A stretch of 64,000 nt of DNA from Parasutterella excrementihominis YIT 11859 (GCF_000205025.1 NZ_GL883677.1:78431-142430); one strand, 5' to 3'. Positions 17,948-28,405 are shown, counted from the stretch's first letter. The notes: generated from the sequence alone by a model not told the origin. Made by a program: numbers and translations.

Positions 17948-18244
17948 ATGAAACCGAATATTCATCCGCAGTATCGTGAAGTTGCCTTCACCGATATGTC
18001 CATCGGCAAGACCTTCATTATTCGCTCTACTGCCGACGCTCGTGACACCATCGAAATCGACGGCGTTACCTATCCGCAGGTTAAGCTTGATACCTCCAGC
18101 GAATCTCATCCTTTCTACACTGGCGCTCAGACACGTATCGTCGAAGCCGGCCGCGTTGAAAAATTCCGTCAGAAATTCGCTGCTAAGTCTGCTGCCCTTA
18201 ACGCTTCTGCTGAAGCTGCCAAGGCTGCTAAGGCTAAAAAATAA
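17948..18244 (+). CDS. rpmE2: 50S ribosomal protein L31 type B
   Basis: 98 residues starting [18 protein letters not shown]. It lacks the zinc-binding CxxC pair of the zinc-containing form, so it is the zinc-independent type B paralogue. The SHPFYTG motif is present and the tail is Ala/Lys-rich. It has its own promoter and terminator. Confidence 0.95.
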   Translation: MKPNIHPQYREVAFTDMSIGKTFIIRSTADARDTIEIDGVTYPQVKLDTSSESHPFYTGAQTRIVEAGRVEKFRQKFAAKSAALNASAEAAKAAKAKK

Positions 18245-18267
18245 TTTTTCAGTTTCATACTGATCCG

Positions 18268-18298
18268 AAGGGCAGCCTTTTGGGCTGCCCTTTTCTTT
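18268..18298 (+). terminator. terminator after rpmE2
   Basis: AAGGGCAGCC pairs with GGCTGCCCTT, 10 bp, followed by TTCTTT. It lies 23 bp after the stop. Confidence 0.92.
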
Positions 18299-18339
18299 AG
18301 TAAAATCGCACCTTTCAGGTCTACAACCACACTGCTTCG

Positions 18340-20064
18340 ATGTTAAGTAACCATTCCTCTCCGGCCGTCGTCAGCGCTTCGGCTGCCGGTAAGCTTCCGA
18401 GAGCTGCATTGATTGCACTTTTAGTTGCCTTCGTGCTGCCGTTGTTCTTTTCTACGGATGTCTGGAGCGGAAAGTCGCTTATTTCGTTCGGTGTTGCGTG
18501 GAACATGGCCAACGGTTCCTTTGCCGACTGGCTTCTTCCGAACGTCAACGGATTCCCGGCTTCCGACGTCGGACCGCTTTCCTTCTGGTTTGCAGCACTC
18601 AGCATCAAGGTTTTCGGACCTCTTTTCGGAAACGTAGAGGCATTTCATATCACCGCAGGTTTGTGGTTTTCAGTGACCACGGCCGCGATTTGGTATTCCA
18701 CTTATCTTCTTTCCCGACGCGATGAAGCTCAGCCCGTGAGCTTTGCCTTCGGCGGTGAAGCCGCTCGCAAAGACTACGGCCGCTTAGTCGCCGATATTGC
18801 CGTTCTCTTAACTGTCGGCACCTACGGCATCATTTCCGCTTTCCACGAACTGACACCGGTTACCTGTCTGCTCGCTTTTTCTGCCTTGGCTTTCTACGGC
18901 ATCGTATTAAGTCTTCAATATCTGTGGCGCGGTTCCATTATTGCCGGACTTTCTATCGGCGCAATTGCCTTAGCCAGCAGTCCCGGAGCCGGCCTTTGGT
19001 GCTTTTTCGGCGCTTGGGTCGCGATTTTCCTGACGCCTGACTACACCAGCCGTTCCAAACGCGCCGTGCTGACTTTATCGATAGCCTTTGCAACAGCAAT
19101 GCTGTGGCCGATCCTGGTCTTTGCCTGTTTCCCCGCAGAAGCCGCAGAATGGTTCAAGAGCTGGATCTCTACCAGTCTTGCCGTGCTTTCTCCGCTGCCG
19201 GCTGACGAATACCTTTGGCTGCTTAAAAACATTTCCTGGCTGACCTTCCCCCTTTGGCCTTTGGCTTTGTGGGGCATCTACGCCTGGAGAGACCAGATTC
19301 GTCAGGCTCCGCTGATTATTCCGCTTTCCTTCTCGGTTGTTGCACTTTGCTCCGTGATCTTCACCGGAACCGAGCTGTACAGCACCCTGCTCTTTTTAGT
19401 TCCTTCGCTGTCTGTTTTAGCCGCACTCGGCGTCGTCAGTCTTAAACGCAGCCGCGAGAACTTCCTGGACTTGTATTCCGGCATTATTTATACACTTGCC
19501 GTAATTGCCGTCTGGATTTACTTCTTCGCCTGGACAGAAGGCGTTCCGGCCAAAATGGCTTTCTCCCTTACTCGTTTAGCCCCGGAGGTTGAGCCGCACG
19601 GAACTTCCGTTTTCCTCTTCTTCCTTGCCGTTACCGCCACGGTCCTTTGGATTGCAATCGTCTTCTGGCGCTTGTTCAAACACCCGGTTTTCTCCTGGAG
19701 AGGCGCATGGATGGCCGGAACCGGCCTGACTGCGGTATGGATCATCGTCATGAGCTTATTCGTCAACTTGATTGACGGAGCTCGTTCTATGAAGCCGATT
19801 GTCGACAACTTCAAAGCAGTTGTCGTTGAAAACAAAATTCCGCTCGACAAGATCGGTGCTTCTCATTTAACTTTGAGCAATATCGCTGCTTTTAATTACT
19901 GGGGCGGTGTCAACTTTGATAAGCAGGCAGACGCACCTTGGGTTCTGCGTGCCGTTGACCGAGATTACGATGAAAACACGCTTGACCTTCGCTACGAAGT
20001 TGTTGATGTTTTCCAAGGCCGTCCGAGAAGCAGCGAAAAGTTCCTCTTAATTCGCAGAAAGTAG
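18340..20064 (+). CDS. GT-C membrane glycosyltransferase, ArnT/PMT-like
   Basis: 574 residues with about ten to twelve predicted membrane segments and a C-terminal soluble part. The first periplasmic loop has ASDVGPLSFWFAALSIKVFG, which resembles the ArnT/PMT loop that binds a lipid-linked sugar donor. The C-terminal domain (from about residue 480) is soluble. It probably moves a sugar from a polyprenyl phosphate donor to an envelope acceptor such as lipid A or a protein. The partner gene, 16 bp downstream, is a MATE exporter. Donor and acceptor are unknown. Confidence 0.7.
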   Translation: MLSNHSSPAVVSASAAGKLPRAALIALLVAFVLPLFFSTDVWSGKSLISFGVAWNMANGSFADWLLPNVNGFPASDVGPLSFWFAALSIKVFGPLFGNVEAFHITAGLWFSVTTAAIWYSTYLLSRRDEAQPVSFAFGGEAARKDYGRLVADIAVLLTVGTYGIISAFHELTPVTCLLAFSALAFYGIVLSLQYLWRGSIIAGLSIGAIALASSPGAGLWCFFGAWVAIFLTPDYTSRSKRAVLTLSIAFATAMLWPILVFACFPAEAAEWFKSWISTSLAVLSPLPADEYLWLLKNISWLTFPLWPLALWGIYAWRDQIRQAPLIIPLSFSVVALCSVIFTGTELYSTLLFLVPSLSVLAALGVVSLKRSRENFLDLYSGIIYTLAVIAVWIYFFAWTEGVPAKMAFSLTRLAPEVEPHGTSVFLFFLAVTATVLWIAIVFWRLFKHPVFSWRGAWMAGTGLTAVWIIVMSLFVNLIDGARSMKPIVDNFKAVVVENKIPLDKIGASHLTLSNIAAFNYWGGVNFDKQADAPWVLRAVDRDYDENTLDLRYEVVDVFQGRPRSSEKFLLIRRK

Positions 20065-20080
20065 TTTCTGCCTTTTTGGT

Positions 20081-21472
20081 ATGTCAACTCGAATTTTGAG
20101 CCGGCTTCAACCGCCGGATACTTCCTATTGGGCAATTCTTAAGCTCTCGCTCCCCGTTTGGATCTCCAACGTTGCCATTGTCGGCGGAGCCACACTCGAT
20201 ACTTTAATGACCGGCCATCTTGGTTCTACCGACTTGGCCGCTGTTGCCATCGGCTTAGCCGTTTCCGTCTCGGTCTTTGTTGCTTTAGTCGGCGTCATGC
20301 AGGGACTTTCTCCGATCGCCGGCCACCACTACGGTGCAGGACATCACGAAAGAATCGGCTTCGAGCTTCACCAAACTATTTGGCTCGCCATTCTTCTTGC
20401 CATCATCGGTATGGGCCTGATGTGCTATACGCCGATGTGGATGACGCTGACAAACTCCACCGGTCGTGTTGCAGAAATTGCGACAAACTTCCTGCTGATC
20501 AACGCTATCGGTCTGCCGGCTGCCATGGCAGGACGCGCTTATATGGCGATGAACGCGGCTGTTTCCCGTCCCAAAGTGGCAATGTGGATCGCGCTCTCTA
20601 TGCTGGCCGTCAAAGCCGTCACCAATTACATCTTTATCTTCGGCTGGGCCTTTATTCCGAGTTTCGGAGGCGCAGGATGTGCGATCTCTTCTACCATCAA
20701 TGCGTTCCTGAGCTTGTTCCTTTACTGGGTCATTTGGCACTATGACAGCTTCTACGCCAAGATGCGCCAGAAGCGAATTTCCATGCCCAACCGCAAGGCT
20801 TTAACCAACCTGCTTAAGCTCGGAATTCCGATCGGTCTTTCCGCCTTCTTTGAAGTGACATCGTTTACCTTCATGACGATTTTCATTTCTCGTTTAGGCG
20901 CCGACGTCGTTTCCGCGCACCAGATCGTTGCGAACTTAACCTCGCTCTTTTACATGGCTCCTCTTGCCATCGGTGTGACCTCTTCTGTCTTGGTTTCTCA
21001 GTCTTTAGGTGCCAATTCACCTGAGACCGCCAGAATGGCGACCTACAAATGTCTTAAGTTCTGCATTTGCTTAGCGGTATTTGTTTCTGCCCTGCTCTAT
21101 TTCTGCAAATACTTCTTTGTAGGCCTCTACACGAGCGATTTAGACGTCATTAAGGTCAGTACCTACCTCATCGGTTTTGCGTCCATCTATCACGTTTTTG
21201 ACGCGGTTAACTGTGTCGGCAGCTTCTCCATGCGCGGCTACCGAATCACATTCCTGCCGATGATCATTTACGGTGTCTTCCTTTGGGGCTTGGGTCTGGG
21301 TTTAGGAAGCATCCTTACCTTTACTGATTATTTAAGTCCCGCTCCGATGGGCGCTGCAGGTTACTGGACTGCCATTACGATCGGCCTGACACTTTCGGGT
21401 ATCATTGTCGGGCTTTGCGCCGTTTACGTTGCCAGAGCTTTTGCACACGGTCATAAAGTCTGGCTACGTTAA
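20081..21472 (+). CDS. MATE family efflux transporter, NorM-like
   Basis: 463 residues with twelve predicted membrane helices in two six-helix halves. Motifs include TLDTLMTGHLGSTDLAAVAIG in helices 1-2 and GLSPIAGHHYGAG, both typical of NorM-type cation-coupled multidrug pumps. It follows the glycosyltransferase by 16 bp without a clear ribosome site and is closed by a terminator. Drug range is unknown. Confidence 0.88.
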   Translation: MSTRILSRLQPPDTSYWAILKLSLPVWISNVAIVGGATLDTLMTGHLGSTDLAAVAIGLAVSVSVFVALVGVMQGLSPIAGHHYGAGHHERIGFELHQTIWLAILLAIIGMGLMCYTPMWMTLTNSTGRVAEIATNFLLINAIGLPAAMAGRAYMAMNAAVSRPKVAMWIALSMLAVKAVTNYIFIFGWAFIPSFGGAGCAISSTINAFLSLFLYWVIWHYDSFYAKMRQKRISMPNRKALTNLLKLGIPIGLSAFFEVTSFTFMTIFISRLGADVVSAHQIVANLTSLFYMAPLAIGVTSSVLVSQSLGANSPETARMATYKCLKFCICLAVFVSALLYFCKYFFVGLYTSDLDVIKVSTYLIGFASIYHVFDAVNCVGSFSMRGYRITFLPMIIYGVFLWGLGLGLGSILTFTDYLSPAPMGAAGYWTAITIGLTLSGIIVGLCAVYVARAFAHGHKVWLR

Positions 21473-21488
21473 TCCGATCTTTCTCTTT

Positions 21489-21519
21489 GAAAACAGCTCA
21501 CGATTTGTGAGCTGTTTTC
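21489..21519 (+). terminator. terminator after the MATE gene
   Basis: GAAAACAGCTCAC and GTGAGCTGTTTTC form a 13-bp stem with a 5-nt loop; the U-run is inside the 3' arm. Confidence 0.85.
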
Positions 21520-21577
21520 TTATGAGCACCTCAGTTCGCATGTGCTATCGAAAATTCATTTGCCGCCAGCATCGAAC

Positions 21578-21904
21578 ATGACTACATTAGAAGAATATCT
21601 CTCCGCACAAACTCCGGCCTTCCGAAAGAAAGTTAAAGCAGAATTTAGACAGATGTCTTTGCAGTGTGCCGTCTCAAGACTTCGATACGAGCAGAACTTG
21701 ACTCAACAAGAAGTCGCAAGGAAGCTTCAGCTCTCTCAGTCTGCCGTGAGCAAAATTGAAAGAAACGCCTTGGACGTCAAATTGTCCGATCTCGTGAGAT
21801 ACGTGAACATTCTTGGCGGAAAGCTCTCGCTGCAAGTTGATCTTCCTTCAGGAGAAAAGATCGTCGTCGCATTGGCAAATTTTGAGCATTCCGACGATTG
21901 CTAA
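21578..21904 (+). CDS. XRE-family regulator, solitary antitoxin-like
   Basis: About 108 residues. A helical N-terminus (MTTLEEYLSAQTPAFRKKVK) precedes a helix-turn-helix (NLTQQEVARKLQLSQSAVSKIE) and a short C-terminal strand region. This is the HTH form seen in HigA/RelB-like antitoxins, but no toxin gene flanks it: a MATE gene ends upstream and htpX faces it. A GTG at 21542 would add 12 residues; neither start has a good ribosome site. I prefer the ATG because homology-like sequence starts there. Confidence 0.7.
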   Translation: MTTLEEYLSAQTPAFRKKVKAEFRQMSLQCAVSRLRYEQNLTQQEVARKLQLSQSAVSKIERNALDVKLSDLVRYVNILGGKLSLQVDLPSGEKIVVALANFEHSDDC

Positions 21905-21943
21905 AAAGCCCGATTTCGTTCTCTACGAGACAACACGGGTAAC

Positions 21944-21970
21944 AAAAAACCGCCTTGCGGCGGCTTTTTG
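21944..21970. terminator. bidirectional terminator between XRE gene and htpX
   Basis: CCGCC-TTGC-GGCGG is flanked by AAAAAA on the left and TTTTT on the right, so it works on both strands between two converging genes. Confidence 0.9.
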
Positions 21971-21990
21971 ATTGGAAATCAGTCTGTCAA

Positions 21991-22887
21991 TTAATGAGCG
22001 TTCTGTGTGCGCAGAGCTACGATACGATCTTCAATGGAAGGATGCGTAGCGAGCAGCTGGCCGATAGAACCGGCGATACCGAAACCCTTGACAGCCCCCG
22101 GAAGCTCTTCGGTCGGAACACCGCCCAAACGAGCCAGGGCGTTGATCATCGGAGTCGAGCTGCCCATGATCTTTGCGGCACCGGCATCGGCTCTGAATTC
22201 GCGATGACGGGAGAAAGCGGCCACAACCATGGAAGCCAGGAAACCAAGAACCAAGTCAAGGATGAAGGAAGTCACGTAGTAACCGACACCGGGAGCATCA
22301 TCCTCGTTGCGGAGAATGCCGCGGTCCACGAAGTTACCGATAATACGAGACAGGAAAACGACGAAGGTGTTGGTGACACCCTGAATCAATGTCATGGTCA
22401 CCATGTCACCGTTAGCAACGTGAGCGATCTCATGTGCCAGGACAGCCTCCACTTCTTCTTTGTTCATGCTGGAAAGAAGACCTGTGGAAACAGCCACCAT
22501 GGAAGAATTCTTTGTTGCGCCGGTTGCGAAAGCATTGGCTTCGCCTTCATAGATACCGACTTCCGGCATCGGGATACCGGCTTTCTGAGAGTGATGGTGA
22601 ACGGTGTCAACGAGCCAAGCCTCGAGTTTGGTGCTCGGATGATTGACGTCAATCATCTGCACGCCCATCGTCGATTTGGCAATCGTCTTGCTCATGAGCA
22701 AAGAGATGATGGAACCGCTGAAACCGACAATCCCCGCAAATATCAGAAGTGTCCCATAGCTCTGGCCTTTCCCGGCAACGTTAGAGAAGTTGATTCCGAA
22801 AACGGCAGAAACAATGTTGAGAACAACTCCGAGTACAACCAAAACGGCTACGTTGGTCAGGAGGAATAAACCTATTCTTTTAAACAT
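21991..22887 (-). CDS. htpX: membrane zinc metalloprotease HtpX
   Basis: Inner-membrane quality-control protease. It has two N-terminal membrane helices, the zinc motif H152-E-I-A-H156 in [13 protein letters not shown], two further hydrophobic segments and the third-ligand region [16 protein letters not shown]. The length (298 aa) matches E. coli HtpX (293). Confidence 0.95.
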   Translation of the reverse strand: MFKRIGLFLLTNVAVLVVLGVVLNIVSAVFGINFSNVAGKGQSYGTLLIFAGIVGFSGSIISLLMSKTIAKSTMGVQMIDVNHPSTKLEAWLVDTVHHHSQKAGIPMPEVGIYEGEANAFATGATKNSSMVAVSTGLLSSMNKEEVEAVLAHEIAHVANGDMVTMTLIQGVTNTFVVFLSRIIGNFVDRGILRNEDDAPGVGYYVTSFILDLVLGFLASMVVAAFSRHREFRADAGAAKIMGSSTPMINALARLGGVPTEELPGAVKGFGIAGSIGQLLATHPSIEDRIVALRTQNAH

Positions 22888-23011
22888 ATCTACTGATCAA
22901 TCCCTGGATAAATGTTGTTATTTCATCTCTAATTATCATTTATTGCATGCTGCCATGCTCCGCAAAATTTGGATGAAATTGTTTCAAATTATGCGGTTGC
23001 AAGCGAGCCTG

Positions 23012-24181
23012 TTACTTTCCTGAAAGGTTTTCCTGACGGACCGGCGGGAAGGTTTCCCACTGATGACATCCGGGGCATCTCCACAGGAATTTACGGGTCG
23101 CAAAGCCGCATTTTGTGCACTTGTAACGAACCGCTTTACTGAGCATATTCTTCAATAAACCATGCAGCTGCTTTAGCGATTCGTTTTCAGGCTCATTGGC
23201 CAAACGCAGATCGATTAAACGGTAAAAGGCTACCAAGGTCGGCTGAGTCTTCAGATGTTCCTGGATCAGCGTAATGGCTTCCTTAGAGTTGCCGGCTTTA
23301 CCGAGCAGAATACCTGCGGTATCGACTTCATCGGTGGTAGAGCCGTCCTTAAACAAGTCTTCCAAATATTTAACGGCCTCTTCTTTGCGTCCGGCTTCAA
23401 GAAGCAGAGAAGCAATCTGTTCGACAACAAGCGTTCCATAGACAGGAGAAATCTGACCGACTTGTTTCCATGTCGCCAGGGCACCGTCGATGTCGCCCTT
23501 TGCCTTGAGCATCTTGCCCTTGATAATCAGGGCGCGCTTATTGTTGGGATCTACTTTAAGGGCTTTTTCGAGTGCTTCAGCCGCACCCTTGAAATTCTTA
23601 AAGTAGAGATTTTGCTGCGTCAGTTCGCAGTAAAGCTGTGCGATACGCGTGCTTTGATCTTCACCGCTTTGACGCTGAATAATGTTGGCCTCGTCAATGG
23701 CCTTCTGCCATTCTTTTTCCGTTTCGTAGATATGCAGAAGTTCCTTGCGAGCAATCGTTTTATAGCTCTCACTGGTGTCAGAAAGCTTTAAGAAGCACTC
23801 TTCGGCGCGATCCCAAAGACCGGCCTTCAGGTAGTCTTCGCCCAATTCATAGAGGGCTCTGGAACGAATCTTCTTCGGCAGATCTTCACGGTTAACCAAG
23901 ACGTTATGAATCTTGATTGCGCGGTCAAATTCTCCGCGGCGGCGGAAAAGCCCCGCAAGAGAAAAATGCATTTCAACCGTATCCGGATCGAGTTTGACCA
24001 GATTGATAAAGGCATCAATGGCCTGGTCCTGTTTATTGCTGAGAAGAAGGTCCACGCCTTTGTACAGCGTGTCTTTTTCGTTGGCGATCGTCTGTTTTTC
24101 TTTGATGTCGAATGAACGGGCAAACCAGCCGGCCGCGAAAAGAAGCGGAACCAATATAAGGTACCAAAGCTCAAAATCCAT
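23012..24181 (-). CDS. lapB: LPS assembly protein LapB (YciM)
   Basis: Controls LpxC degradation by FtsH and so lipid A synthesis. Residues 5-20 form an inner-membrane anchor, followed by about nine TPR repeats. A C-terminal rubredoxin-type metal site has CTKCGF and CPGCHQW. At 389 aa it equals E. coli LapB. A terminator separates it from ihfB upstream, so it is likely transcribed separately here. Confidence 0.95.
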   Translation of the reverse strand: MDFELWYLILVPLLFAAGWFARSFDIKEKQTIANEKDTLYKGVDLLLSNKQDQAIDAFINLVKLDPDTVEMHFSLAGLFRRRGEFDRAIKIHNVLVNREDLPKKIRSRALYELGEDYLKAGLWDRAEECFLKLSDTSESYKTIARKELLHIYETEKEWQKAIDEANIIQRQSGEDQSTRIAQLYCELTQQNLYFKNFKGAAEALEKALKVDPNNKRALIIKGKMLKAKGDIDGALATWKQVGQISPVYGTLVVEQIASLLLEAGRKEEAVKYLEDLFKDGSTTDEVDTAGILLGKAGNSKEAITLIQEHLKTQPTLVAFYRLIDLRLANEPENESLKQLHGLLKNMLSKAVRYKCTKCGFATRKFLWRCPGCHQWETFPPVRQENLSGK

Positions 24182-24264
24182 AGGATAACCTGCAGCTTTC
24201 TCTAAAAATAATCCATTGTATTCGCAAATGCCTTGTCCTAGAACAACTCATTGCGTCAGAACCG

Positions 24265-24300
24265 AAAAAAAAGCGGCCCGGTTGCTTACACAACCGGGCC
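24265..24300 (-). terminator. terminator after ihfB
   Basis: On the minus strand GGCCCGGTTG pairs with CAACCGGGCC over 10 bp and is followed by GC and eight T. It ends the long gyrA-to-ihfB run. Confidence 0.93.
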
Positions 24301-24328
24301 TGGGCAACTAACTTATGCCGAGCCGAGA

Positions 24329-24631
24329 CTAATCGTCAGCCAACTTGTCTACGCGTTCACGCATTTCCTTACCGGCCTTGAAGTGAGGCACGATCTTGGC
24401 GGGAACTTCGACAGTATCTCCGCTCTTCGGATTACGGCCCACGCGAGGCGGACGGTAATTGAGCGAAAAGCTTCCAAAGCCACGGATTTCAATCCGGCTG
24501 CCTTGTGCTAACGCGGCAGTCATAGCATTCAGAATCGAATTAACAGCATCGTCAACATCGCGAGCGGTCAGATGATTTCCGATGACTGCCGGATCAGCGG
24601 CAAGCAGCGCAATGAGTTCTGACTTAGTCAT
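24329..24631 (-). CDS. ihfB: integration host factor beta subunit
   Basis: 100-residue DNA-bending protein of the HU/IHF family. The beta-arm is [19 protein letters not shown] with the intercalating Pro. The N-terminal [11 protein letters not shown] is typical of IhfB. It lies 17 bp after rpsA, the standard arrangement. Confidence 0.95.
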   Translation of the reverse strand: MTKSELIALLAADPAVIGNHLTARDVDDAVNSILNAMTAALAQGSRIEIRGFGSFSLNYRPPRVGRNPKSGDTVEVPAKIVPHFKAGKEMRERVDKLADD

Positions 24632-24648
24632 TGCAACCTCGCTATAAA

Positions 24649-26343
24649 TTATTTGTTCTGTTCGAGCTTAGCTCTCAGGAGAGCGCCGAGGTTGGTTGTA
24701 CCGGCCTGGGCGTCTTCTTCCATCTTAGCCATGGCTTCACGAGTTTCAGCCTGGTCTTTAGCACGAATGGACAGCTGGATGGAGCGAGCTTTGCGATCGA
24801 TGTTGGTGATCGCGGCTGTAACTTCATCGCCTTCTTTCAGAACATTGCGAGCGTCTTCAACACGGTCCGGACCGATTTCGCTGGCGCGCAGATAGCCTTC
24901 TGTGTCGTTACCGAGATCGATAACAGCACCCTTGGCTTCAACGGACTTCACTTTACCGGTGACAACGGAGCCCTTTTCGTGTGTGGAGCAGAAGTTGTTG
25001 AACGGGTCACCGCTCATCTGCTTAACACCGAGGGAGATACGTTCACGTTCCACGTCGATAGAGAGAACAACTGCTTCGAGTTCTTCGCCCTTCTTGTACT
25101 TGCGAACGGCTTCTTCACCGGGTTCTGTCCAGGACAGGTCGGAGAGGTGAACGAGACCGTCGATGCCGCCTTCAAGGCCGATGAAAACACCGAAGTCGGT
25201 GATGGACTTGATCTGGCCTTTAACTGTGTCGCCCTTCTGGTGTGTAGCGGCAAATTCTTCCCAAGGATTGGGTTTGCACTGCTTCATGCCGAGGGAGATA
25301 CGACGACGTTCTTCGTCGATTTCGAGGACCATGACTTCAACTTCTTCGCCAAGCTGAACGACTTTCTTCGGATCAACGTTCTTGTTTGTCCAATCCATTT
25401 CGGAAACGTGGACAAGACCTTCGATACCGGCTTCGATTTCAACGAAAGCACCGTAGTCGGTGATGTTGGTGACCTTACCGAAGAGACGTGTGCCCTGCGG
25501 GTAACGGCGGGCGATGCCAATCCAAGGATCTTCGCCGAGCTGTTTGATACCGAGAGAAACACGGTTCTTTTCCTGATCGAACTTCAGAACCTTAGCGGTG
25601 ATTTCCTGCCCCTGTTCGAGGACTTCGCTCGGATGACGAACGCGGCGCCATGCGAGGTCGGTGATGTGCAGAAGACCGTCGATACCGCCGAGGTCAACGA
25701 ATGCACCGTAGTCAGTGATGTTCTTAACGATACCCTTGACGATAGCGCCTTCCTTGAGTGTTTCAAGGAGTTTGGCTCTTTCTTCGCCCATGGAAGCTTC
25801 GACAACAGCGCGACGAGAAAGAACGACGTTGTTGCGTTTGCGGTCAAGCTTGATGACCTTGAATTCCATGGTCTTGCCTTCGTAGGGCGTTGTGTCCTTA
25901 ACGGGACGTGTGTCAACCAGAGAACCCGGCAGGAATGCACGGATGCCGTTGGTCATCACAGTCAAGCCGCCCTTAACCTTGCCGGTAACAGTACCAGTAA
26001 CGAGTTCGCCGGTTTCGAGGGCTTTCTCGAGGTTCATCCAGGCAGCCAGGCGCTTGGCCTTATCGCGGGACAGGACTGTGTCGCCATATCCGTTTTCGAG
26101 GCTTTCGATAGCAACGGAAACGAAATCGCCAACCTTAACGTCGACTTCGCCGCGGTCGTTCTTGAATTCTTCGATAGGAATGAAGGATTCGCTCTTGAGG
26201 CCGGCGTTAACAACGACGTAGTTGTAGTCAACGCGGACGACTTCTGCGGGGATAACTTCACCCTGCTTCATTTCTTGTTTAGCAAGGCTTTCTGCGAACA
26301 AATCGGCAAAGGATTCGGTAGGCTTGGTAGTAGTGTTGGTCAT
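24649..26343 (-). CDS. rpsA: 30S ribosomal protein S1
   Basis: 564 residues made of six S1 (OB-fold) domains of about 85 residues each. The first two are degenerate and bind the ribosome; the last four carry ITDYGAFV or ITDFGVFI type motifs for RNA binding. The ATG has no Shine-Dalgarno (AGTTATTTAC before it) and a small hairpin lies just upstream, like the S1-autoregulated start of E. coli. Confidence 0.97.
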   Translation of the reverse strand: MTNTTTKPTESFADLFAESLAKQEMKQGEVIPAEVVRVDYNYVVVNAGLKSESFIPIEEFKNDRGEVDVKVGDFVSVAIESLENGYGDTVLSRDKAKRLAAWMNLEKALETGELVTGTVTGKVKGGLTVMTNGIRAFLPGSLVDTRPVKDTTPYEGKTMEFKVIKLDRKRNNVVLSRRAVVEASMGEERAKLLETLKEGAIVKGIVKNITDYGAFVDLGGIDGLLHITDLAWRRVRHPSEVLEQGQEITAKVLKFDQEKNRVSLGIKQLGEDPWIGIARRYPQGTRLFGKVTNITDYGAFVEIEAGIEGLVHVSEMDWTNKNVDPKKVVQLGEEVEVMVLEIDEERRRISLGMKQCKPNPWEEFAATHQKGDTVKGQIKSITDFGVFIGLEGGIDGLVHLSDLSWTEPGEEAVRKYKKGEELEAVVLSIDVERERISLGVKQMSGDPFNNFCSTHEKGSVVTGKVKSVEAKGAVIDLGNDTEGYLRASEIGPDRVEDARNVLKEGDEVTAAITNIDRKARSIQLSIRAKDQAETREAMAKMEEDAQAGTTNLGALLRAKLEQNK

Positions 26344-26359
26344 GTAAATAACTGTTTGC

Positions 26360-26378
26360 TCTGATAAAAATAATCAGA
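26360..26378 (-). promoter_or_regulatory. hairpin in the SD-less rpsA leader
   Basis: On the minus strand TCTGAT pairs with ATCAGA around an AU-rich 7-nt loop, 17 nt before the rpsA ATG. The absence of a Shine-Dalgarno and the A/U-rich structured leader match the E. coli rpsA translation initiation region, which S1 itself recognises. Regulation is inferred. Confidence 0.4.
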
Positions 26379-26436
26379 ACGGGTTAAAAATTCCCGACGA
26401 CCGGATGGGCGTCAGGGGCACGGTAAAGAGGCTTTT

Positions 26437-27099
26437 TCAAGCCTTGCTCTCGCGGTACCAGGCGAGAACCAGATCGATCGTTTCCTGCAGAGTAAGGCCG
26501 GACGAATCGAGGATTCGCGCGCCCTCTGCCGGCTTCAAAGGTGCCACAGATCGCTCCATATCACGTCTGTCACGATCCTTCAAGTCGGAAACGAGGTCGT
26601 CAATATTACTTGAGATTCCTTTTTCTTTCAACTGGTTATAGCGTCTTTTTGCACGCGACTCAGCCGATGCTGTTAAAAAGATTTTCAGCCGAGCTTCGGG
26701 AAAAACCACGCTTCCCATGTCGCGGCCGTCAGCCACAAGGCCGGGTGCAACTGCAGATCTTCTCTGCAGTTCAAATAAAGCTTTTCTGACGCCTGGATAA
26801 GCAGCAATTTTGCTTGCATTCAATCCGACTTCTTCCGTACGGATTGCATCGGTAACCTCTTTGCCTTCCAGATAGATTTTTCCGTCCTTAAACAACGGGT
26901 TAAGTGACTGGGCGACCTTTTCCGCCGCAGCAGCGTCGCTCAAATCCACACACTGGTTCATGCAGGCCAGAGCCGTCAGACGATAGAGCGCGCCGCTGTC
27001 CAGCACATGAAAATCCAAAGCCTTGGCAACGCCGGAAGAAACGCTTCCTTTTCCGGAAGCTACCGGTCCGTCAATCGCGATGACATCAACTTGACTCAT
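26437..27099 (-). CDS. cmk: cytidylate kinase
   Basis: Phosphorylates CMP and dCMP. The P-loop is IDGPVASGKGSVS; VADGRDMGSVVFPEA and RRYNQLKEKG follow. Its ATG overlaps the aroA stop by 1 nt. The length (220 aa) is normal. Confidence 0.96.
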   Translation of the reverse strand: MSQVDVIAIDGPVASGKGSVSSGVAKALDFHVLDSGALYRLTALACMNQCVDLSDAAAAEKVAQSLNPLFKDGKIYLEGKEVTDAIRTEEVGLNASKIAAYPGVRKALFELQRRSAVAPGLVADGRDMGSVVFPEARLKIFLTASAESRAKRRYNQLKEKGISSNIDDLVSDLKDRDRRDMERSVAPLKPAEGARILDSSGLTLQETIDLVLAWYRESKA

Positions 27100-28394
27100 T
27101 ATTTCTCCACAACGCCGGCCAGACGTTCAAAGTAATCGGGGAATGTTTTTCTCACGCAGTTCGGATCACGAATCTCAACGGGCACGCCTCCTGCAGCAAT
27201 CAGGGACATACACATCGCCATGCGATGGTCCTTGTAGGTATCAAAAACAGCGCTTCTGAGTTTTACAGGCGGCGTAATTTTGATCATGTCGTCCGTGCTT
27301 TCCACTCTGCAGCCGACTTTGGTAAGCTCGTTGTGCATTGCGGCAATACGATCGGTCTCTTTGACTCTCCAGCTGGAGATGCCTCGAAGGATTGTCGGAC
27401 CTTCGCACATCGGTGCCATGGCGGCAAACGTCATCGCTGCATCCGGAATCGGACGAACATCGGCCTGCAGACCGTGCAGTTTATGACCGTAGCGGCTCGG
27501 ACCGGTCTTGATCCAGTTCTCTCCGCGGGTCACCGCGGCGCCCATCTTCACAAGATATTCGACGAAGGCCGCATCGCCCTGGACGCTGTCGGCTCCGATA
27601 CCGTTAATTTTGAGGGGACCGACGAGCGCACCGAGAGCCAGGAAGTATGAAGCACTCGAAGCATCGGCTTCTACTTCAAAAACGCTGGGTGCTTTGTACA
27701 GAGTACGAGGCACAAGGAAGTCTTTTTCGGAAGTTTTTACCTCAACACCGAAGCGTTCCATCAGGCGGCACGTCAGTGAGACGTACGGAGAGCTGATCAG
27801 CTCTCCGTCAATGCGGATTCTCAAACCCTGTTCCGGAGCAATCAGCGGAGCGGCCATCAGCAGACCGGAAACGAACTGACTGGAAACATCGCCGCGAACA
27901 TGGACAATGTCGCTATTAATCCTGGTTGCCGGTTCAATCTTGATCGGTGGGAATCCCGGCTCTCCAAGATAAGAGAGGCGGCCGCCGACAGAATTCAATG
28001 CTTCTACAAGATGGGCGATCGGGCGCTGACGCATTCTAGCGACGCCGTCCAATACGTATTCGCCGCCACTGAACGCCAAAGAGGAAGACAACGGACGCAT
28101 AGCGGTACCGGCATTCCCGAGAAAAAGATCAGCCTTCTTCACAGGGAAGTTGCCGCCGCAGCCTTCCACTTTCACTTCTGTGCCGTCGTTGGAAACTTCG
28201 AGTTTGACACCGAGCGTCTCCAGTGCGCCGATCATCATTTCCGTATCTTCGGCGACCAGCAAATTATTTAATTCGGTTGTCCCTTCGGACAGTGCCGCTA
28301 AAAGCAGTGCTCGGTTAGAGATGCTTTTAGAGCCCGGTAAGTCCACCGAGCCTCCGACCTTCATAATCGGATCAAGTTTTAAAATTTCTTCCAT
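27099..28394 (-). CDS. aroA: EPSP synthase (3-phosphoshikimate 1-carboxyvinyltransferase)
   Basis: Sixth step of the shikimate pathway. Two repeated globular domains; PGSKSISNRALLLAAL near the N-terminus and LFLGNAGTAMRPLSSSLA form the active site, and KETDRIAAMHNELTKVG is the second signature. LGNAGTAMRP is the glyphosate-sensitive class I form. Confidence 0.96.
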   Translation of the reverse strand: MEEILKLDPIMKVGGSVDLPGSKSISNRALLLAALSEGTTELNNLLVAEDTEMMIGALETLGVKLEVSNDGTEVKVEGCGGNFPVKKADLFLGNAGTAMRPLSSSLAFSGGEYVLDGVARMRQRPIAHLVEALNSVGGRLSYLGEPGFPPIKIEPATRINSDIVHVRGDVSSQFVSGLLMAAPLIAPEQGLRIRIDGELISSPYVSLTCRLMERFGVEVKTSEKDFLVPRTLYKAPSVFEVEADASSASYFLALGALVGPLKINGIGADSVQGDAAFVEYLVKMGAAVTRGENWIKTGPSRYGHKLHGLQADVRPIPDAAMTFAAMAPMCEGPTILRGISSWRVKETDRIAAMHNELTKVGCRVESTDDMIKITPPVKLRSAVFDTYKDHRMAMCMSLIAAGGVPVEIRDPNCVRKTFPDYFERLAGVVEK

Positions 28395-28405
28395 CGTTGT
28401 TATCC

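Noticed and set aside
21955..22869. 304-codon open frame antisense to htpX
   Set aside because: Overlaps the terminator and the whole of htpX; no domain.
24631..26364. 577-codon open frame antisense to rpsA
   Set aside because: It mirrors the codon pattern of S1; rpsA is clear from six S1 domains, and the antisense protein has no recognisable domain.
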